Positions 54,910 through 63,904 are shown, counted from the first letter of the stretch. The stretch: DNA of 64,000 nucleotides from SURF-21 sp964462595 (GCA_964462595.1 CAYWXM010000053.1:16822-80821); one strand, 5' to 3'. Made by a program: numbers and translations. The notes: a model not told the origin generated them from the sequence alone.

Positions 54910-54991
54910 ATGCTTATCCTCGTTTAAGCTGTAATGGCGGTCAAGAGATGAGTATGTTTGTATTATATAGAGAGCCTGAGTTGGAGAGAGC

Positions 54992-56455
54992 TCACAGGTT
55001 GCTGTAGTAATAATGGTCGGCCATGGCCCTTATGGAGCGGCAGGCGGACTCCACGCTGGGGAATATGAGAGGTCTTTCCTCGGGCGCATCCTCCCCGCCA
55101 TCCCCGGTCTTATCGGGCATGATGCTGGTAGCGATATACAGGGGGACCTGCAGCTCCCACATCAGTCCGTACAGCTCCTTCATGAAGTTGTTGAAATGCA
55201 TGTCCATCATGTTCCAGACCTGGGATATATCCAGCCCGCGTTCCCCCAGGATGTCGTCGGCTTTTTCGTGGTTGCGGGGCGCTCCTATCCACAGGAACAT
55301 CACCGCGTCCACCTCGCCGCTCTTCATGAGTATCTCGATCACCGGCTTGAGGATGGTGAAATCGAGCCCGGCCACGAGGTCGACGGGATTCCCCGGCACC
55401 CACCAGTCGGGCAAAAGTTTCTCCAGCTCGTCCAGGGTCTTGCTTGAGAGGCGCGCCACTTCCAGCCCGATCTCCGTGCAGTAATCGGCGGCAATCACTC
55501 CCAGGCCTCCACCGCCGGTGATTATCCCCACGCGTTTGCCGGTGGGAAGGGGCCGGCCCACGAAGGAGGCGGCGGTGACCCCGGCCTCCTCTATGGTGGA
55601 GGTGGTGACGATGCCCGCCTGCCGGCACGCGGCCTCGAAGAGCTTCTCGCTCACGGCCATGGACCCGGTATGGGAGCGGGCGGCAGAGCTGCCGGATTGC
55701 GTGCGGCCTCCCTTGAGAACCACGATGGGCTTGCGGTGGGAGGCCGCGCGGGCCTGCTCGATAAAGCGGCGGCCGTCCCTTATTCCTTCCACGTAAGATA
55801 CTATGACATCGGTGTCGGGGTCTTCGCATAAATAGGTATAGTAGTCCTCGGTCTCCAGGTCGGCCTCGTTGCCGCTGGAAACCGCCTTGGACACGCCCAG
55901 GCCGGCTGCGACCGCGTGGCCTATGAGCATGTTCAATATGTTGCCGCTCTGGGCGACGTACCCTATCTTTCCCGGAGCGGGGTGGAACAGTATCGGCATC
56001 CACGGATACAGGCGGTTCTTAGGGCAGCATATCCCCTGGCAGTTGGGGCCGATAAGCACCATACCGGCTTCGCGCGCCTTGCTGACCAGTTCTCTTTCCA
56101 CCGCGGCGCCTTCCTCGCCCATCTCCTTGAAGCCGGCCGTGATCACCAGGCCTGCCTTGGCTTTTTTGCTTATGCAATCATCGAGGGCACTTAATACCAT
56201 ACGCGCGGGTACGGTGAACACCGCCAGGTCCACTTCGCCCGGGATATCCAGGACGGAGGAATAGGCCGGCAGGTTGAGTATTGTCTCGCGGCCCGGGTTT
56301 ACAGGGTAGATGTCGCCCTTGAAACCCCCGGTAAGGAGGTTGTTGAGGATGAGGAAACCCCACTTGCGCATGTTCTCGGTCGCGCCTACGAAGGCTACGG
56401 AACGGGGGTTAAAAGCATAATCCAGTTTTTTCAGCCTGCTGTCCATGTCCGGCAT
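54992..56455 (-). CDS. NDP-forming acyl-CoA synthetase alpha-type subunit, second copy
   Basis: 487 residues, same architecture as the 43 kb gene: CoA-binding domain (RSVAFVGATENMRKWGFLILNNLL), LIGPNCQGICCPKNRLYPW, and ligase domain with RSHTGSMAVSEKLFEAACRQAG. The ATP-grasp beta domain is again absent. The C-terminus contains an extra segment rich in acidic residues (DKTGDGGEDAPEERP). GAAGGAGTGA precedes the ATG. The two paralogues may serve different acyl groups, both in substrate-level ATP synthesis from acyl-CoA. Confidence 0.84.
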   Translation of the reverse strand: MPDMDSRLKKLDYAFNPRSVAFVGATENMRKWGFLILNNLLTGGFKGDIYPVNPGRETILNLPAYSSVLDIPGEVDLAVFTVPARMVLSALDDCISKKAKAGLVITAGFKEMGEEGAAVERELVSKAREAGMVLIGPNCQGICCPKNRLYPWMPILFHPAPGKIGYVAQSGNILNMLIGHAVAAGLGVSKAVSSGNEADLETEDYYTYLCEDPDTDVIVSYVEGIRDGRRFIEQARAASHRKPIVVLKGGRTQSGSSAARSHTGSMAVSEKLFEAACRQAGIVTTSTIEEAGVTAASFVGRPLPTGKRVGIITGGGGLGVIAADYCTEIGLEVARLSSKTLDELEKLLPDWWVPGNPVDLVAGLDFTILKPVIEILMKSGEVDAVMFLWIGAPRNHEKADDILGERGLDISQVWNMMDMHFNNFMKELYGLMWELQVPLYIATSIMPDKTGDGGEDAPEERPLIFPSVESACRSIRAMADHYYYSNL

Positions 56456-57022
56456 TCACTCCTTCGTGCTCTGTAGCTGCTGCGCGATAAGCGCTTACGC
56501 AGATGTTGCGACTACCTTTGCCGCTTGCGGCTGATCTATGTTCGCGATCTACATCGATACTCAAGATAACTTCCAGCACTATCAGGCCGCGGGTCGGCAT
56601 ATGTCAAGACTATATTAAACCCGCAGCGGCATATCATAACAAGACGTATACCATGCTGGCATCCGAAACAACTCACGAGGTTCGGGGCAAAAACGCGTCC
56701 GGCCGCATTTCTTTCCAGCGTTCAGCCACCGGACAGGCTTTCATGCATTCGATACAGAAGTCGACAAGCCTGTGTTACTTTCACTTGCAAAAACCCTTAC
56801 CGCTCTCTGATTATAGGCGCCAAAGCGGCTCTCACCCCATACTTAATCGTTACGATTGTATTGTTGACTTTAGAGAAACATATATTTATAGTAATGACAT
56901 GTCAGTACCAAAAGGTACGATGGCGGGTGGACAGGCTCGGGATGAGTTATCGGATGGGGCAAACATCCTTCCAGCTGTCCATGTAAAACGCGGGAATAGT
57001 ACTGTTAAAAAAGGAGGAAGGA
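56456..57022. other. AT-richer intergenic region
   Basis: The region between the divergent synthetase and SCP2 genes is markedly more AT-rich than its neighbours, mainly around 56780-56910, and likely contains promoters for both. An open frame on the plus strand (56503-57054) has no binding site and an odd composition, and I do not call it. A short minus-strand Fe-S motif is listed separately. Confidence 0.45.
56673..56774 (-). pseudogene. Fragment with ferredoxin-like cysteine motif
   Basis: A minus-strand reading of about 33 codons, bounded by stops, contains VDFCIECMKACPVAERW, i.e. CxxCxxxCP followed by VAER as in HdrC-like or ferredoxin-type [4Fe-4S] domains. There is no upstream start and only one half-cluster motif, so it looks like debris from an iron-sulfur protein gene. 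Chance resemblance is possible. Confidence 0.3.
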
Positions 57023-57598
57023 ATGGAAGTAGCGGAAAACATAAGCGTCAATGAGTACTTCGAAGAGGTAGTCCCCAAGATGGTCGAGGAGCAACTCTCC
57101 GGGACGACCATGACCGGTATGGACGGCACGGTGTTCGCGGTGGAGTTCGATGTCAAGGGCGACCAGGAATATGCCTATGGTATCACCGTGAAGGACGGCA
57201 AGGACCTCGAGGTGACGGAGGGATCACTGGAAAGCCCGATGATCAAGGTGGTGCTGTCGGAGGACGTATGGCGCAAGGCGGTGACCGGGAAGATGGAAGG
57301 CGCCATGGACATGTTCACGGACATGAGCCAGACAGCGACCCGCGGAAGGTACGATGCGATGAGTTCGGTGCGCGGCACCATGAACCTCGAGCTGGGAGTC
57401 CCGGACGGTTCGCAGGCCGATCTCAAAGTCGTGTTCAACGACGCGTCCTCGCCCGAGGTTACCTTCAAGATCGGGCTCGAGGACTGGGCGCTGATGCAGA
57501 AGGGCGAGCTTGCCGGCCCCACAGCCTTCATGACCGGCAAGATGAAGATCGAGGGCGACATGGCCTTCGCCATGTCCCTCGGCAACCTGATGACCTGA
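57023..57598 (+). CDS. SCP2 sterol-binding domain protein
   Basis: 191 residues. The central region (VVLSEDVWRKAVTGKMEGAMDMFTDM) and the C-terminal half match SCP2-type lipid-transfer domains, which bind acyl-CoAs, sterols or other lipids in a hydrophobic tunnel. The length allows an extra repeat-like segment (DWALMQKGELAGPTAFMTGKMKIEGDM), so two SCP2 motifs occur in tandem. AAAAAGGAGGAAGGA precedes the ATG. It has no signal peptide. It may hand lipids to the many acyl-CoA enzymes of this region. Confidence 0.85.
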   Translation: MEVAENISVNEYFEEVVPKMVEEQLSGTTMTGMDGTVFAVEFDVKGDQEYAYGITVKDGKDLEVTEGSLESPMIKVVLSEDVWRKAVTGKMEGAMDMFTDMSQTATRGRYDAMSSVRGTMNLELGVPDGSQADLKVVFNDASSPEVTFKIGLEDWALMQKGELAGPTAFMTGKMKIEGDMAFAMSLGNLMT

Positions 57599-57651
57599 TC
57601 GCATAACCCCGGGGTCGTACCGGATACCCCGGAGGCGGGAAGAGAGAAAAA

Positions 57652-57682
57652 AGAGGCGGGACCTTGCATGGGCCCCGCCTCT
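57652..57682. terminator. Bidirectional intrinsic terminator
   Basis: AGAGGCGGG and CCCGCCTCT form a perfect 9-bp stem around 13 bases. On the minus strand the stem is followed by six Ts, which makes a good terminator for the small cysteine-rich gene. On the plus strand a weak T-rich tail follows, serving the SCP2 gene less strongly. Confidence 0.75.
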
Positions 57683-57720
57683 GCTTGTTCTAAGCTTTGT
57701 TCTACGCTACCCTGGTCTCT

Positions 57721-57846
57721 CTACCGCTTTCTTGCCTCGATGGCCATATCCCTCAGGTATGCCTGTATGAAAAGCTGAAAACCGGGATGTAGCGAACAGG
57801 AGGAAATGGGGCACTCGTCGCACATCCTCGTGCATTTTATCTCCAT
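57721..57846 (-). CDS. 41-residue cysteine-rich small protein
   Basis: A short frame of 41 codons starting with ATG behind AAGAGGAGGTATGAC, an excellent binding site at correct spacing, and ended by an intrinsic terminator about 40 bases on. Cys5, Cys9, Cys12 and Cys17 make Cx3CxxCx4C in the first 17 residues (CTRMCDECPISSC), then a helical basic tail ends in EARKR. Such four-cysteine proteins commonly bind zinc or an Fe-S cluster. I do not recognise the family. It is too short for standard gene calling, but the start and stop signals make it credible. Confidence 0.65.
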   Translation of the reverse strand: MEIKCTRMCDECPISSCSLHPGFQLFIQAYLRDMAIEARKR

Positions 57847-58440
57847 GTCATACCTCCTCTTGATTCCGAAACCTCGTCGTTCTCCTAAAATACATTTCCA
57901 CCTGAACCTTTTTATTCCTTCCCCAATATAAGGAATAGTCCACGATATTTAGACCGGTATTGCATTTCAGCAGTACAATCACTATTGAACTTCTGCTCGC
58001 CCACGAGAAAAGGCATGCGCATGCCCCGCTGCTCTCCGCCCGCCGCGAGGAATATCACCGCGTCGAGCCCGGCGAGGAGACCACCCTCTCGATGTTCCTG
58101 GGGCCAGGTCTTTAAGGGTTGCGCCTCGACAGGCCGCGCCTTCCGCGTCTCCGTGTGCCGGAGACGCAAGTCCTGAGCTCGGGCCCTATGATGTTGCGCT
58201 TCCGCACCGCCGGCTTCCCGTCATCAACCCGAGCGCTGGGTCGGAGGACGTTGCCCGTTTCCACAACAAGCCGGGCAGCCAATCCTGGTGCCACGGCCTT
58301 TTTTGAGCGCAATGTAATATGCTCTTTTGCCAGGGATTACGGAAATCCAATCGCTCAAGATGGGCCGCAGGAATCCCGATGAAGGTTGCAAATGGGAATA
58401 GTATTCTAGAGTTGTGAAATAGGAATATCTCCCAGGGGGT
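57847..58440. other. Intergenic region with a short degenerate-looking frame
   Basis: No confident gene lies here. On the plus strand 57960-58115, from a TTG, about 51 codons read like the tail of a protein (PLLSARREEYHRVEPGEE and ending FLGPGL), with codon use similar to real genes but no usable start; it may be a remnant. The rest shows nothing recognisable. Confidence 0.35.
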
Positions 58441-60948
58441 ATGCGGCGGATGCGGGATGAAAGAAAGACCAAAGCACAGATCATAGAGGAGCTTGAGGGC
58501 TTGCGGCGCCGCTGCAGCGAATCGGAGAGGTCCATAGCCGGGTTCAGGCAGGTCGCGAAAGGACTTGAGGAAGTCGTGGAGATGTACCGCTCCCTGGTGG
58601 AGAACACCAGCGACTGGATATGGGAGGTGGACCGGGACGGCATTTACACATACGTAAACCCAAAAGCAACGGAACTTTTGGGATACGAGCCCGAGGAGAT
58701 CATCGGCAGAACGCCTTTTGACTTTATGCCTCCGGATGAGGCGAAACGCGTGGCGGAGGCCTTCGCGGCTATCGCGAGGGAGAAAAGACCGTTCCTGGCC
58801 TTGGAGAAAACGAACGTCGCCAAGGACGGTCATAACGTGGTGCTCGAGACCAGTGGCGTGCCCATACTCGATGACCAGGGGAACCTGCTGGGCTATCGGG
58901 GGATCGATCGCGATATTACCGAACACAGGAAGATCGAGGAAGCGCTGCACGAGAGCGAGAAGAGATTTCACGCCATGTCCGAGGCGAGCTTTGAAGGGAT
59001 CTACATACATGCAACGGGAGAGGTCCTGGCCTGCAACCTTGCCTTTGCTTCGATGCTGGGATACGAGCCATCGGAGATCGTCGGCACCGATGCCCTCCGC
59101 TTCGTGAAGCGGGAGTATCTCGAAGGGGTAAAGACCCGCATCCGGGAGGGTTATGAGGGTGCTTATGAAATAGAGATGGTGAGGAGAGACGGCTCCACCT
59201 TCATGGCCGAAGTACGGGCCAGGAACATCACTTACTCGGGTCGCCCCGTGTGGGTGACCGCGGTTCGAGACGTCACCGAGCGCAAGCAATACGAGGATAG
59301 GATCCTGCGGCAGACCGCCCTCCTGCAGGGCATCATCCGGGTTCTACGGGAGGCCCTGACCTCTCATACCGACAGGGAAGTGGCTCAGATATGCGTAGCC
59401 GCAGCGGTGGAGATACTCCGGAGTGAACTCTGCATATGTGGAGAACTGAACGAGAGGGGGCGGTTCGACACCCTCGCCTGCAGCAACAAGGGTTGGGAAG
59501 CCTGCAAGGCGAGCGTGGAGGAGGCCTGGCAAAGAAGCATGGACATGGTGCCCCATGGGTTGTGGGTCCTGCCGGTCCTCGAGGGTAAAAGCGTGATCAT
59601 AGATGAACCATCCGCCCACCCCGCCAGCGCAGGCTCCCCCGAGGGACACCCGTGGATCGGTTCGTACCTCGGGGTCCCGCTCAGGCACGGGGATAAGATC
59701 ATTGGCATGATCGCCGTGGCCAACAAGGAGGGGGGATACAACGCGGCCGACCGGGAAGACCTGGAAGCCCTGTCCGTTGCCTTCGTTGAGGCCCTGTACC
59801 ACAAACGGGCCGAGTCGGAGTTGGAGGTACATCGCCACCGGCTGGAGGAGCTGGTGGAGGAGCGGGCGTCCGAGCTCAGAGCGGCCCAGGAGAGGTTCAG
59901 CGTTTTCATGGAAACGGCGCCCTGCTCTTTCTCCCTCTGGGATTCGGAACTGAGGCTGCTCGATGCCAACGAATGCGGATTGCGGTGGTTTTCACCCGGC
60001 GCAATAAAAGAGAGCGTAATTGGGAATAATATATGTGAGATCGACCCTTATATCGGACAGAGCGGTTTGATCGACAGGTACCGGAGAGCCATTGAGGCGG
60101 GGGAGCCCTTCCATTTTGATGACTTGGTCTCCTCCCCCAGGTTCGGAGACCGGCACCTCAGCGTAAAGTCGTTCAAGGTGGGTGACGGTATGGGGACGAT
60201 AATAGAGGATATCACCGAGCGCGCGCGGTCGGAGGAGGCGCTGAAACGATACGCCGAGGACCTGGCGCGGTCGAACGCGGAGCTGGAACAGTTTGCCTAC
60301 GTGGCCTCCCATGACCTGCAGGAGCCCCTGCGCATGGTGGCCAGCTACCTGCAACTCCTCGAGAAACGGTACGCGGGAGCGCTGGACAAGGACGCCGGCG
60401 AGTTTATCGCTTATGCCGTGGACGGCTCCATCAGGATGCAGAATATGATCAACGACCTCCTGGCTTACTCGCGGGTCGGTACCCGGGGAGAGCCCTTACG
60501 GCCCACCTCCTGCGACCGGGTCATACGGCAGGTAATAAACGATCTCAGGCTGGCTATTGATGAGAACGGCGCGGAGGTGACCTACGATCCACTCCCCGAG
60601 GTGTCGGCCGACGAGACCCAACTAGTCCGGTTGTTCCACAACCTCATATTGAACAGCATCAAGTTCCGTGGTGACGCGCCCCCACGCATCCATGTCTCGG
60701 CGGAGATAAAGGGCGCGGAATGGGAATTCGCCGTTTCCGATAACGGCATAGGCATCGAACCGGAGTTTCACGAGCGCATCTTCCGGGTCTTCGAGCGGCT
60801 GCACACCGGAACGCATTATCCCGGGACGGGTATCGGCCTGGCTCTCGCAAAGAAGGTCGTGGAACGCCATGGTGGAAGGATATGGCTGGAGTCCGGGAAG
60901 GGGGAGGGCACCACCTTCTATTTCACGATCCCAGCCGAAGGGAAGTAG
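58441..60948 (+). CDS. Multi-PAS/GAF sensor histidine kinase (phytochrome-like HisKA type)
   Basis: 835 residues. A short coiled coil (about 1-40) precedes PAS1 (about 45-165, RDITEHRK at its end), PAS2 (about 170-285, RDVTERKQ), a GAF domain (about 300-455), PAS3 (about 485-600), then the HisKA domain with FAYVASHDLQEPLRMVASYL (His624) and the HATPase_c domain with NLILNSIKFR, DNGIGI and TGIGLALAKKVVERHGG. There is no membrane segment, so it is cytoplasmic. The GAF lacks an obvious bilin cysteine, so chromophore binding is doubtful. GGGGGT precedes the ATG. The response regulator starts four bases after its stop. Confidence 0.9.
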   Translation: MRRMRDERKTKAQIIEELEGLRRRCSESERSIAGFRQVAKGLEEVVEMYRSLVENTSDWIWEVDRDGIYTYVNPKATELLGYEPEEIIGRTPFDFMPPDEAKRVAEAFAAIAREKRPFLALEKTNVAKDGHNVVLETSGVPILDDQGNLLGYRGIDRDITEHRKIEEALHESEKRFHAMSEASFEGIYIHATGEVLACNLAFASMLGYEPSEIVGTDALRFVKREYLEGVKTRIREGYEGAYEIEMVRRDGSTFMAEVRARNITYSGRPVWVTAVRDVTERKQYEDRILRQTALLQGIIRVLREALTSHTDREVAQICVAAAVEILRSELCICGELNERGRFDTLACSNKGWEACKASVEEAWQRSMDMVPHGLWVLPVLEGKSVIIDEPSAHPASAGSPEGHPWIGSYLGVPLRHGDKIIGMIAVANKEGGYNAADREDLEALSVAFVEALYHKRAESELEVHRHRLEELVEERASELRAAQERFSVFMETAPCSFSLWDSELRLLDANECGLRWFSPGAIKESVIGNNICEIDPYIGQSGLIDRYRRAIEAGEPFHFDDLVSSPRFGDRHLSVKSFKVGDGMGTIIEDITERARSEEALKRYAEDLARSNAELEQFAYVASHDLQEPLRMVASYLQLLEKRYAGALDKDAGEFIAYAVDGSIRMQNMINDLLAYSRVGTRGEPLRPTSCDRVIRQVINDLRLAIDENGAEVTYDPLPEVSADETQLVRLFHNLILNSIKFRGDAPPRIHVSAEIKGAEWEFAVSDNGIGIEPEFHERIFRVFERLHTGTHYPGTGIGLALAKKVVERHGGRIWLESGKGEGTTFYFTIPAEGK

Positions 60949-60951
60949 GAA

Positions 60952-61410
60952 ATGGAGGCAGAACCCAAGACCACTGACCCCATCGAGATCCTCCTGGTGG
61001 AGGACAACCCGGGGGACGTACGCCTTGCCGAGGAGGTCCTGAAGGAAGGGAAGGTGAGGAACAGGATGAGCGTGGCACGGGACGGCGAGGAAGCCATGCG
61101 GTTTCTACGCCGGGAGGGCATGTACGCCGACGCCCCCCGTCCCGACCTCATCCTGATGGACCTCAACATGCCCAGGAAGGATGGCCGGGAGGTGCTCAGA
61201 GAGATCAAATCGGATCCGGACTTGAGGCGCATACCAGTGGTCATACTTACCATCTCCCGGGATGAGCAAGACATCCTGGATACCTATGACCATCATGCCA
61301 ACTGCTACATAGTAAAACCGGTTGACCTCGTGCAGTTCGAGAAGGTGGTAAGGTCGGTGGAGGATTTCTGGTTGGAGGCTGTCAAGCTGCCCCCGAATCA
61401 CGTGAGGTGA
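60952..61410 (+). CDS. Rcp1-like response regulator receiver protein
   Basis: 152 residues, a single receiver domain. LLVEDNPGD holds the acidic pocket, LILMDLNMPRKDG contains the phospho-accepting Asp, and VILTISRD and YIVKPVD give the conserved Thr/Ser and Lys. No output domain is present; this is the Rcp1 type that pairs with phytochrome-like kinases, matching the SHDLQEPLR HisKA upstream. It starts four bases after the kinase stop. It may relay phosphate to another protein or to the hybrid kinase downstream. Confidence 0.92.
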   Translation: MEAEPKTTDPIEILLVEDNPGDVRLAEEVLKEGKVRNRMSVARDGEEAMRFLRREGMYADAPRPDLILMDLNMPRKDGREVLREIKSDPDLRRIPVVILTISRDEQDILDTYDHHANCYIVKPVDLVQFEKVVRSVEDFWLEAVKLPPNHVR

Positions 61411-61423
61411 GACGATACCGTGC

Positions 61424-61495
61424 ATGAAAGCCCTGATCGTTGAGAACCCCGACAATGGCACGATTTGGATCATGTGGGGTGAGACAATACCATGA
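61424..61495 (+). CDS. Short duplicated leader frame overlapping the hybrid kinase start
   Basis: A 23-codon frame beginning MKALIVENPDNG whose TGA overlaps the ATG of the next gene as ATGA. Its first 12 codons and the 17 bases before it are a diverged copy of the start of that next gene (GGTGAGACRATACC then ATGAAAGCCCT, then EDNPGDA in the real gene). It could be an inert duplication product or a coupled leader peptide. Confidence 0.4.
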   Translation: MKALIVENPDNGTIWIMWGETIP

Positions 61496-63396
61496 AAGCC
61501 CTACTCATCGAGGACAATCCCGGCGATGCCCGGCTGATAAAGGAGATGCTCGCGGAGAGCACGGTCATTTCCTGGGAGGTGGAGTGCGCTGAGACCCTCG
61601 GTGAGAGCCTGGAATTCCTGGGCATAGGAGGATGGGACATCATCCTCCTGGACCTGAGTCTCCCGGATAGCCAGGGCCTGGACTCCTTACAGAAGGTCCT
61701 CTCCAGTAGACACGGCGTGCCCATAGTGGTACTCACCGGCCTGGAGGATGAGCATATCGGCATGGAGGCCATCCGTCGGGGCGCACAGGACTACCTGATC
61801 AAGGGCAAGGTGGATGCGGAGTTACTGTCCCGCTCTCTCGGTTACGCCACCGAGCGCGCCTGGCTTATGGGTAAGTTGAGGGAATCGGAGGAGAAGTACA
61901 GAAGATTGGTGGAGACCTCCCCGGATGCCATTATCATGAGCGATCTGAATGGCGATCTGACCTTCGTCAGCAGGCGCACCCTGGAGCTGCTCGGCTACAA
62001 AGAGACCTATGAATTGCTGGGCAAGAGCGTATTTACGTTCGTCGATCCCGGTGATTCTCAAAGGTCTGTGGCCAACTTACGCAAGACCTGGAAGGAAGGA
62101 ACGACAAAGGACCTGGTTTACACCATGCGCAGGAAGGACGGGTCCACCTTTATCGGTGAGATCAGCACCTCCCTGATCCGGGACGCTCAAGGGGCGCCGG
62201 AGGCCTTTATCACCATCGCCAAGGACATCACCGAACGCATTCACGTGCAGGAGAGGATCAACAGGTTGAACCACCTCATCCTGGGCCTCGGCGCAGACAT
62301 CATCGACAACGTGGAGGCAGTCCTCCACGCCGGCCTGGATCTCCTGAGAGCGGACGAGATGCGGTACTGCCGCCTTCAAGAGGGCAGGCTCTCCTCGATC
62401 TTGGTTACTCCCGACGCGAGCACGTTTACGGTCGAGAATCACCCCGAGTCCTATATATGCCACATGGTGATCGTCGGGGATAGCGATGGAGCGGTCGTGG
62501 TGGAGAATATGAGCGAGCTCCCCGAAGCGGAGAAGTACGAGGAGGTCAGGGAAAAAGGTCTCAGGTCCTTCGTGGGGTATCCTGTCAGGCTGGACTCACG
62601 GATAATCGGCTGCATCTCCCTCTACAGTAGGGCCGAAAGGTCGTTCTCCACGGAGGAGCTGGAAACCCTGGGGACCTTGGCCCAGATAATCTCCGTCGAT
62701 GAAGAGCGCCTGGCCCGGGAGGAGGGGCTGAAGGAATTCATCGACGTCGCCGCGCACGAGCTTCGCCATCCCATAGCGGTCATGAAGGGTTACGCCATCA
62801 TCCTCAAGGAGGGGGGAGAGAAGCTGGACGACCGTACCCGGCGGGAGGCGCTCGAGTCTATCGACAAGGGAGCGAACCAGCTCAGCGCTCTCGGGCTCGA
62901 ACTCCTGGACGCCACGCGTATAGAACGAGGCGAATACATCCTGGCCAGGAGCGAGGTTTCGCTGAAAGCCGTGATCGACAAGGCCCTCCAGGACATAGGT
63001 GCCGTTGAGAGGGGCAGCGTCTTCAAGGTCAATATTGATGAGAGCATAGGCGCAGTGAATATGGATCCAGAGAAGATCACCCAGCTTTTCAAGGCTCTCT
63101 TTGAAAACGCGATCAAGTTCACCCCCACCGGCTCAGATTTCGAGGTCGATATCAGGCGCGACAGGGACGGGATAGTAGGGTCCATTTTCGACCGGGGCGA
63201 GGGCGTCCCAGGGGAGGAACGGGAGAGGATATTCGAGCGTTTCTACCAGGTCGGGGGAGCCAAACACCATTCGATTTCCGGGATAGGACTGGGCCTCTAC
63301 ATCGCCAAGCAGATCGTGGAAGCCCATGGGGGGAGGATCTGGTATGAACCCCGCGAGGGAGGGGGTTCTATCATCCGCTTCTCTATCCCCAATTAG
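61492..63396 (+). CDS. Hybrid response regulator/sensor histidine kinase (REC-PAS-GAF-HisKA-HATPase)
   Basis: 634 residues. The N-terminal receiver domain (about 1-120) has LLIEDNPGD, phospho-acceptor Asp in IILLDLSLPDSQG and Lys in YLIKGK. A PAS domain (about 135-250, KDITERIH at its end) and GAF domain (about 260-400) follow, then HisKA with FIDVAAHELRHPIAVMKGYAII (His422) and HATPase_c with ALFENAIKF, DRGEGVPG and GIGLGLYIAKQIVEAHGGRIWY. A receiver in front of a kinase suggests that phosphorylation by the upstream kinase tunes this one. No membrane segment. Third gene of a signalling operon; its 5' end is partly duplicated just upstream. Confidence 0.9.
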   Translation: MKALLIEDNPGDARLIKEMLAESTVISWEVECAETLGESLEFLGIGGWDIILLDLSLPDSQGLDSLQKVLSSRHGVPIVVLTGLEDEHIGMEAIRRGAQDYLIKGKVDAELLSRSLGYATERAWLMGKLRESEEKYRRLVETSPDAIIMSDLNGDLTFVSRRTLELLGYKETYELLGKSVFTFVDPGDSQRSVANLRKTWKEGTTKDLVYTMRRKDGSTFIGEISTSLIRDAQGAPEAFITIAKDITERIHVQERINRLNHLILGLGADIIDNVEAVLHAGLDLLRADEMRYCRLQEGRLSSILVTPDASTFTVENHPESYICHMVIVGDSDGAVVVENMSELPEAEKYEEVREKGLRSFVGYPVRLDSRIIGCISLYSRAERSFSTEELETLGTLAQIISVDEERLAREEGLKEFIDVAAHELRHPIAVMKGYAIILKEGGEKLDDRTRREALESIDKGANQLSALGLELLDATRIERGEYILARSEVSLKAVIDKALQDIGAVERGSVFKVNIDESIGAVNMDPEKITQLFKALFENAIKFTPTGSDFEVDIRRDRDGIVGSIFDRGEGVPGEERERIFERFYQVGGAKHHSISGIGLGLYIAKQIVEAHGGRIWYEPREGGGSIIRFSIPN

Positions 63397-63617
63397 ATAG
63401 GCCCCGGCAGACTCGGGGTCAAACCTGGAACGTACCCGGAGATCGTTGCAGGTCATCGCAGGCGTAAGCAAAAAGATCTCCCGAAGAAGATGCCGAGTGC
63501 CGGCATGAAGGAGACGCAAGCCTTGAGGCCTGACCGCAGATTGTTGGTGCCTGGCGTTCGCCTTGTGCAACAGGAGGTGGGCTGTCGGGTGTGGTTACTG
63601 AGACCTTTTGCGCGTTG

Positions 63618-63646
63618 TTGTTTCGCCAGGTGCGTTGGTGTAACAT
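63618..63646 (+). promoter_or_regulatory. Candidate promoter for the tRNA-tuf unit
   Basis: TTGTTT (63618-63623) and TAACAT (63641-63646) are separated by 17 bases, placing transcription start shortly before the first tRNA. The flanking 63397-63617 shows short hairpins (TGCCG/CGGCA near 63493) and no gene. Confidence 0.4.
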
Positions 63647-63671
63647 AATTAGCGCGCTGGAGGATTGACGA

Positions 63672-63747
63672 GCCCGCTTAGCTCAGCTGGAAGAGCACAT
63701 CCATGGTAAGGATGGGGTCAGCAGTTCGAATCTGCTAGCGGGCTCCA
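63672..63747 (+). tRNA. tRNA-Thr (anticodon GGT)
   Basis: The cloverleaf is complete: acceptor GCCCGCT/AGCGGGC, D-arm GCTC/GAGC, anticodon stem CATCC/GGATG with the loop ATGGTAA giving anticodon GGT, T-arm AGCAG-TTCGAAT-CTGCT, and an encoded CCA end. It reads ACC and ACU threonine codons. Confidence 0.95.
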
Positions 63748-63763
63748 TCCTTTTCTTTAGCAA

Positions 63764-63840
63764 GGCGGTGTAGCTCAGTTGGTTAGAGCGCACGGTTCAT
63801 ACCCGTGAGGTCAGAGGTTCAAATCCTCTCACCGCTACCA
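63764..63840 (+). tRNA. tRNA-Met (anticodon CAT), elongator type
   Basis: The cloverleaf is complete: acceptor GGCGGTG/CACCGCT with a G-U first pair, D-arm GCTC/GAGC, anticodon stem CACGG/CCGTG with loop TTCATAC giving CAT, T-arm AGAGG-TTCAAAT-CCTCT and encoded CCA. The initiator features (C-A mismatch at 1-72 and three G-C pairs at the anticodon) are absent, so elongator Met is preferred; Ile2 with lysidine is a less likely reading. Confidence 0.88.
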
Positions 63841-63904
63841 GCAGATTCAACAGGCATAGATCGCCGATGTATGTAATTTCGGGATATTACCGAGGAGGGT
63901 GAAA

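Noticed and set aside
56503..57054. 183-codon plus-strand frame in the AT-rich intergenic region
   Set aside because: Composition is unlike its neighbours, it has no binding site, and it runs into the start of the SCP2 gene.
58140..63540. Shared GGAGACGCAAG sequence near 58150 and 63508
   Set aside because: Only 11 bases are identical and the flanks do not align, so it may be chance.
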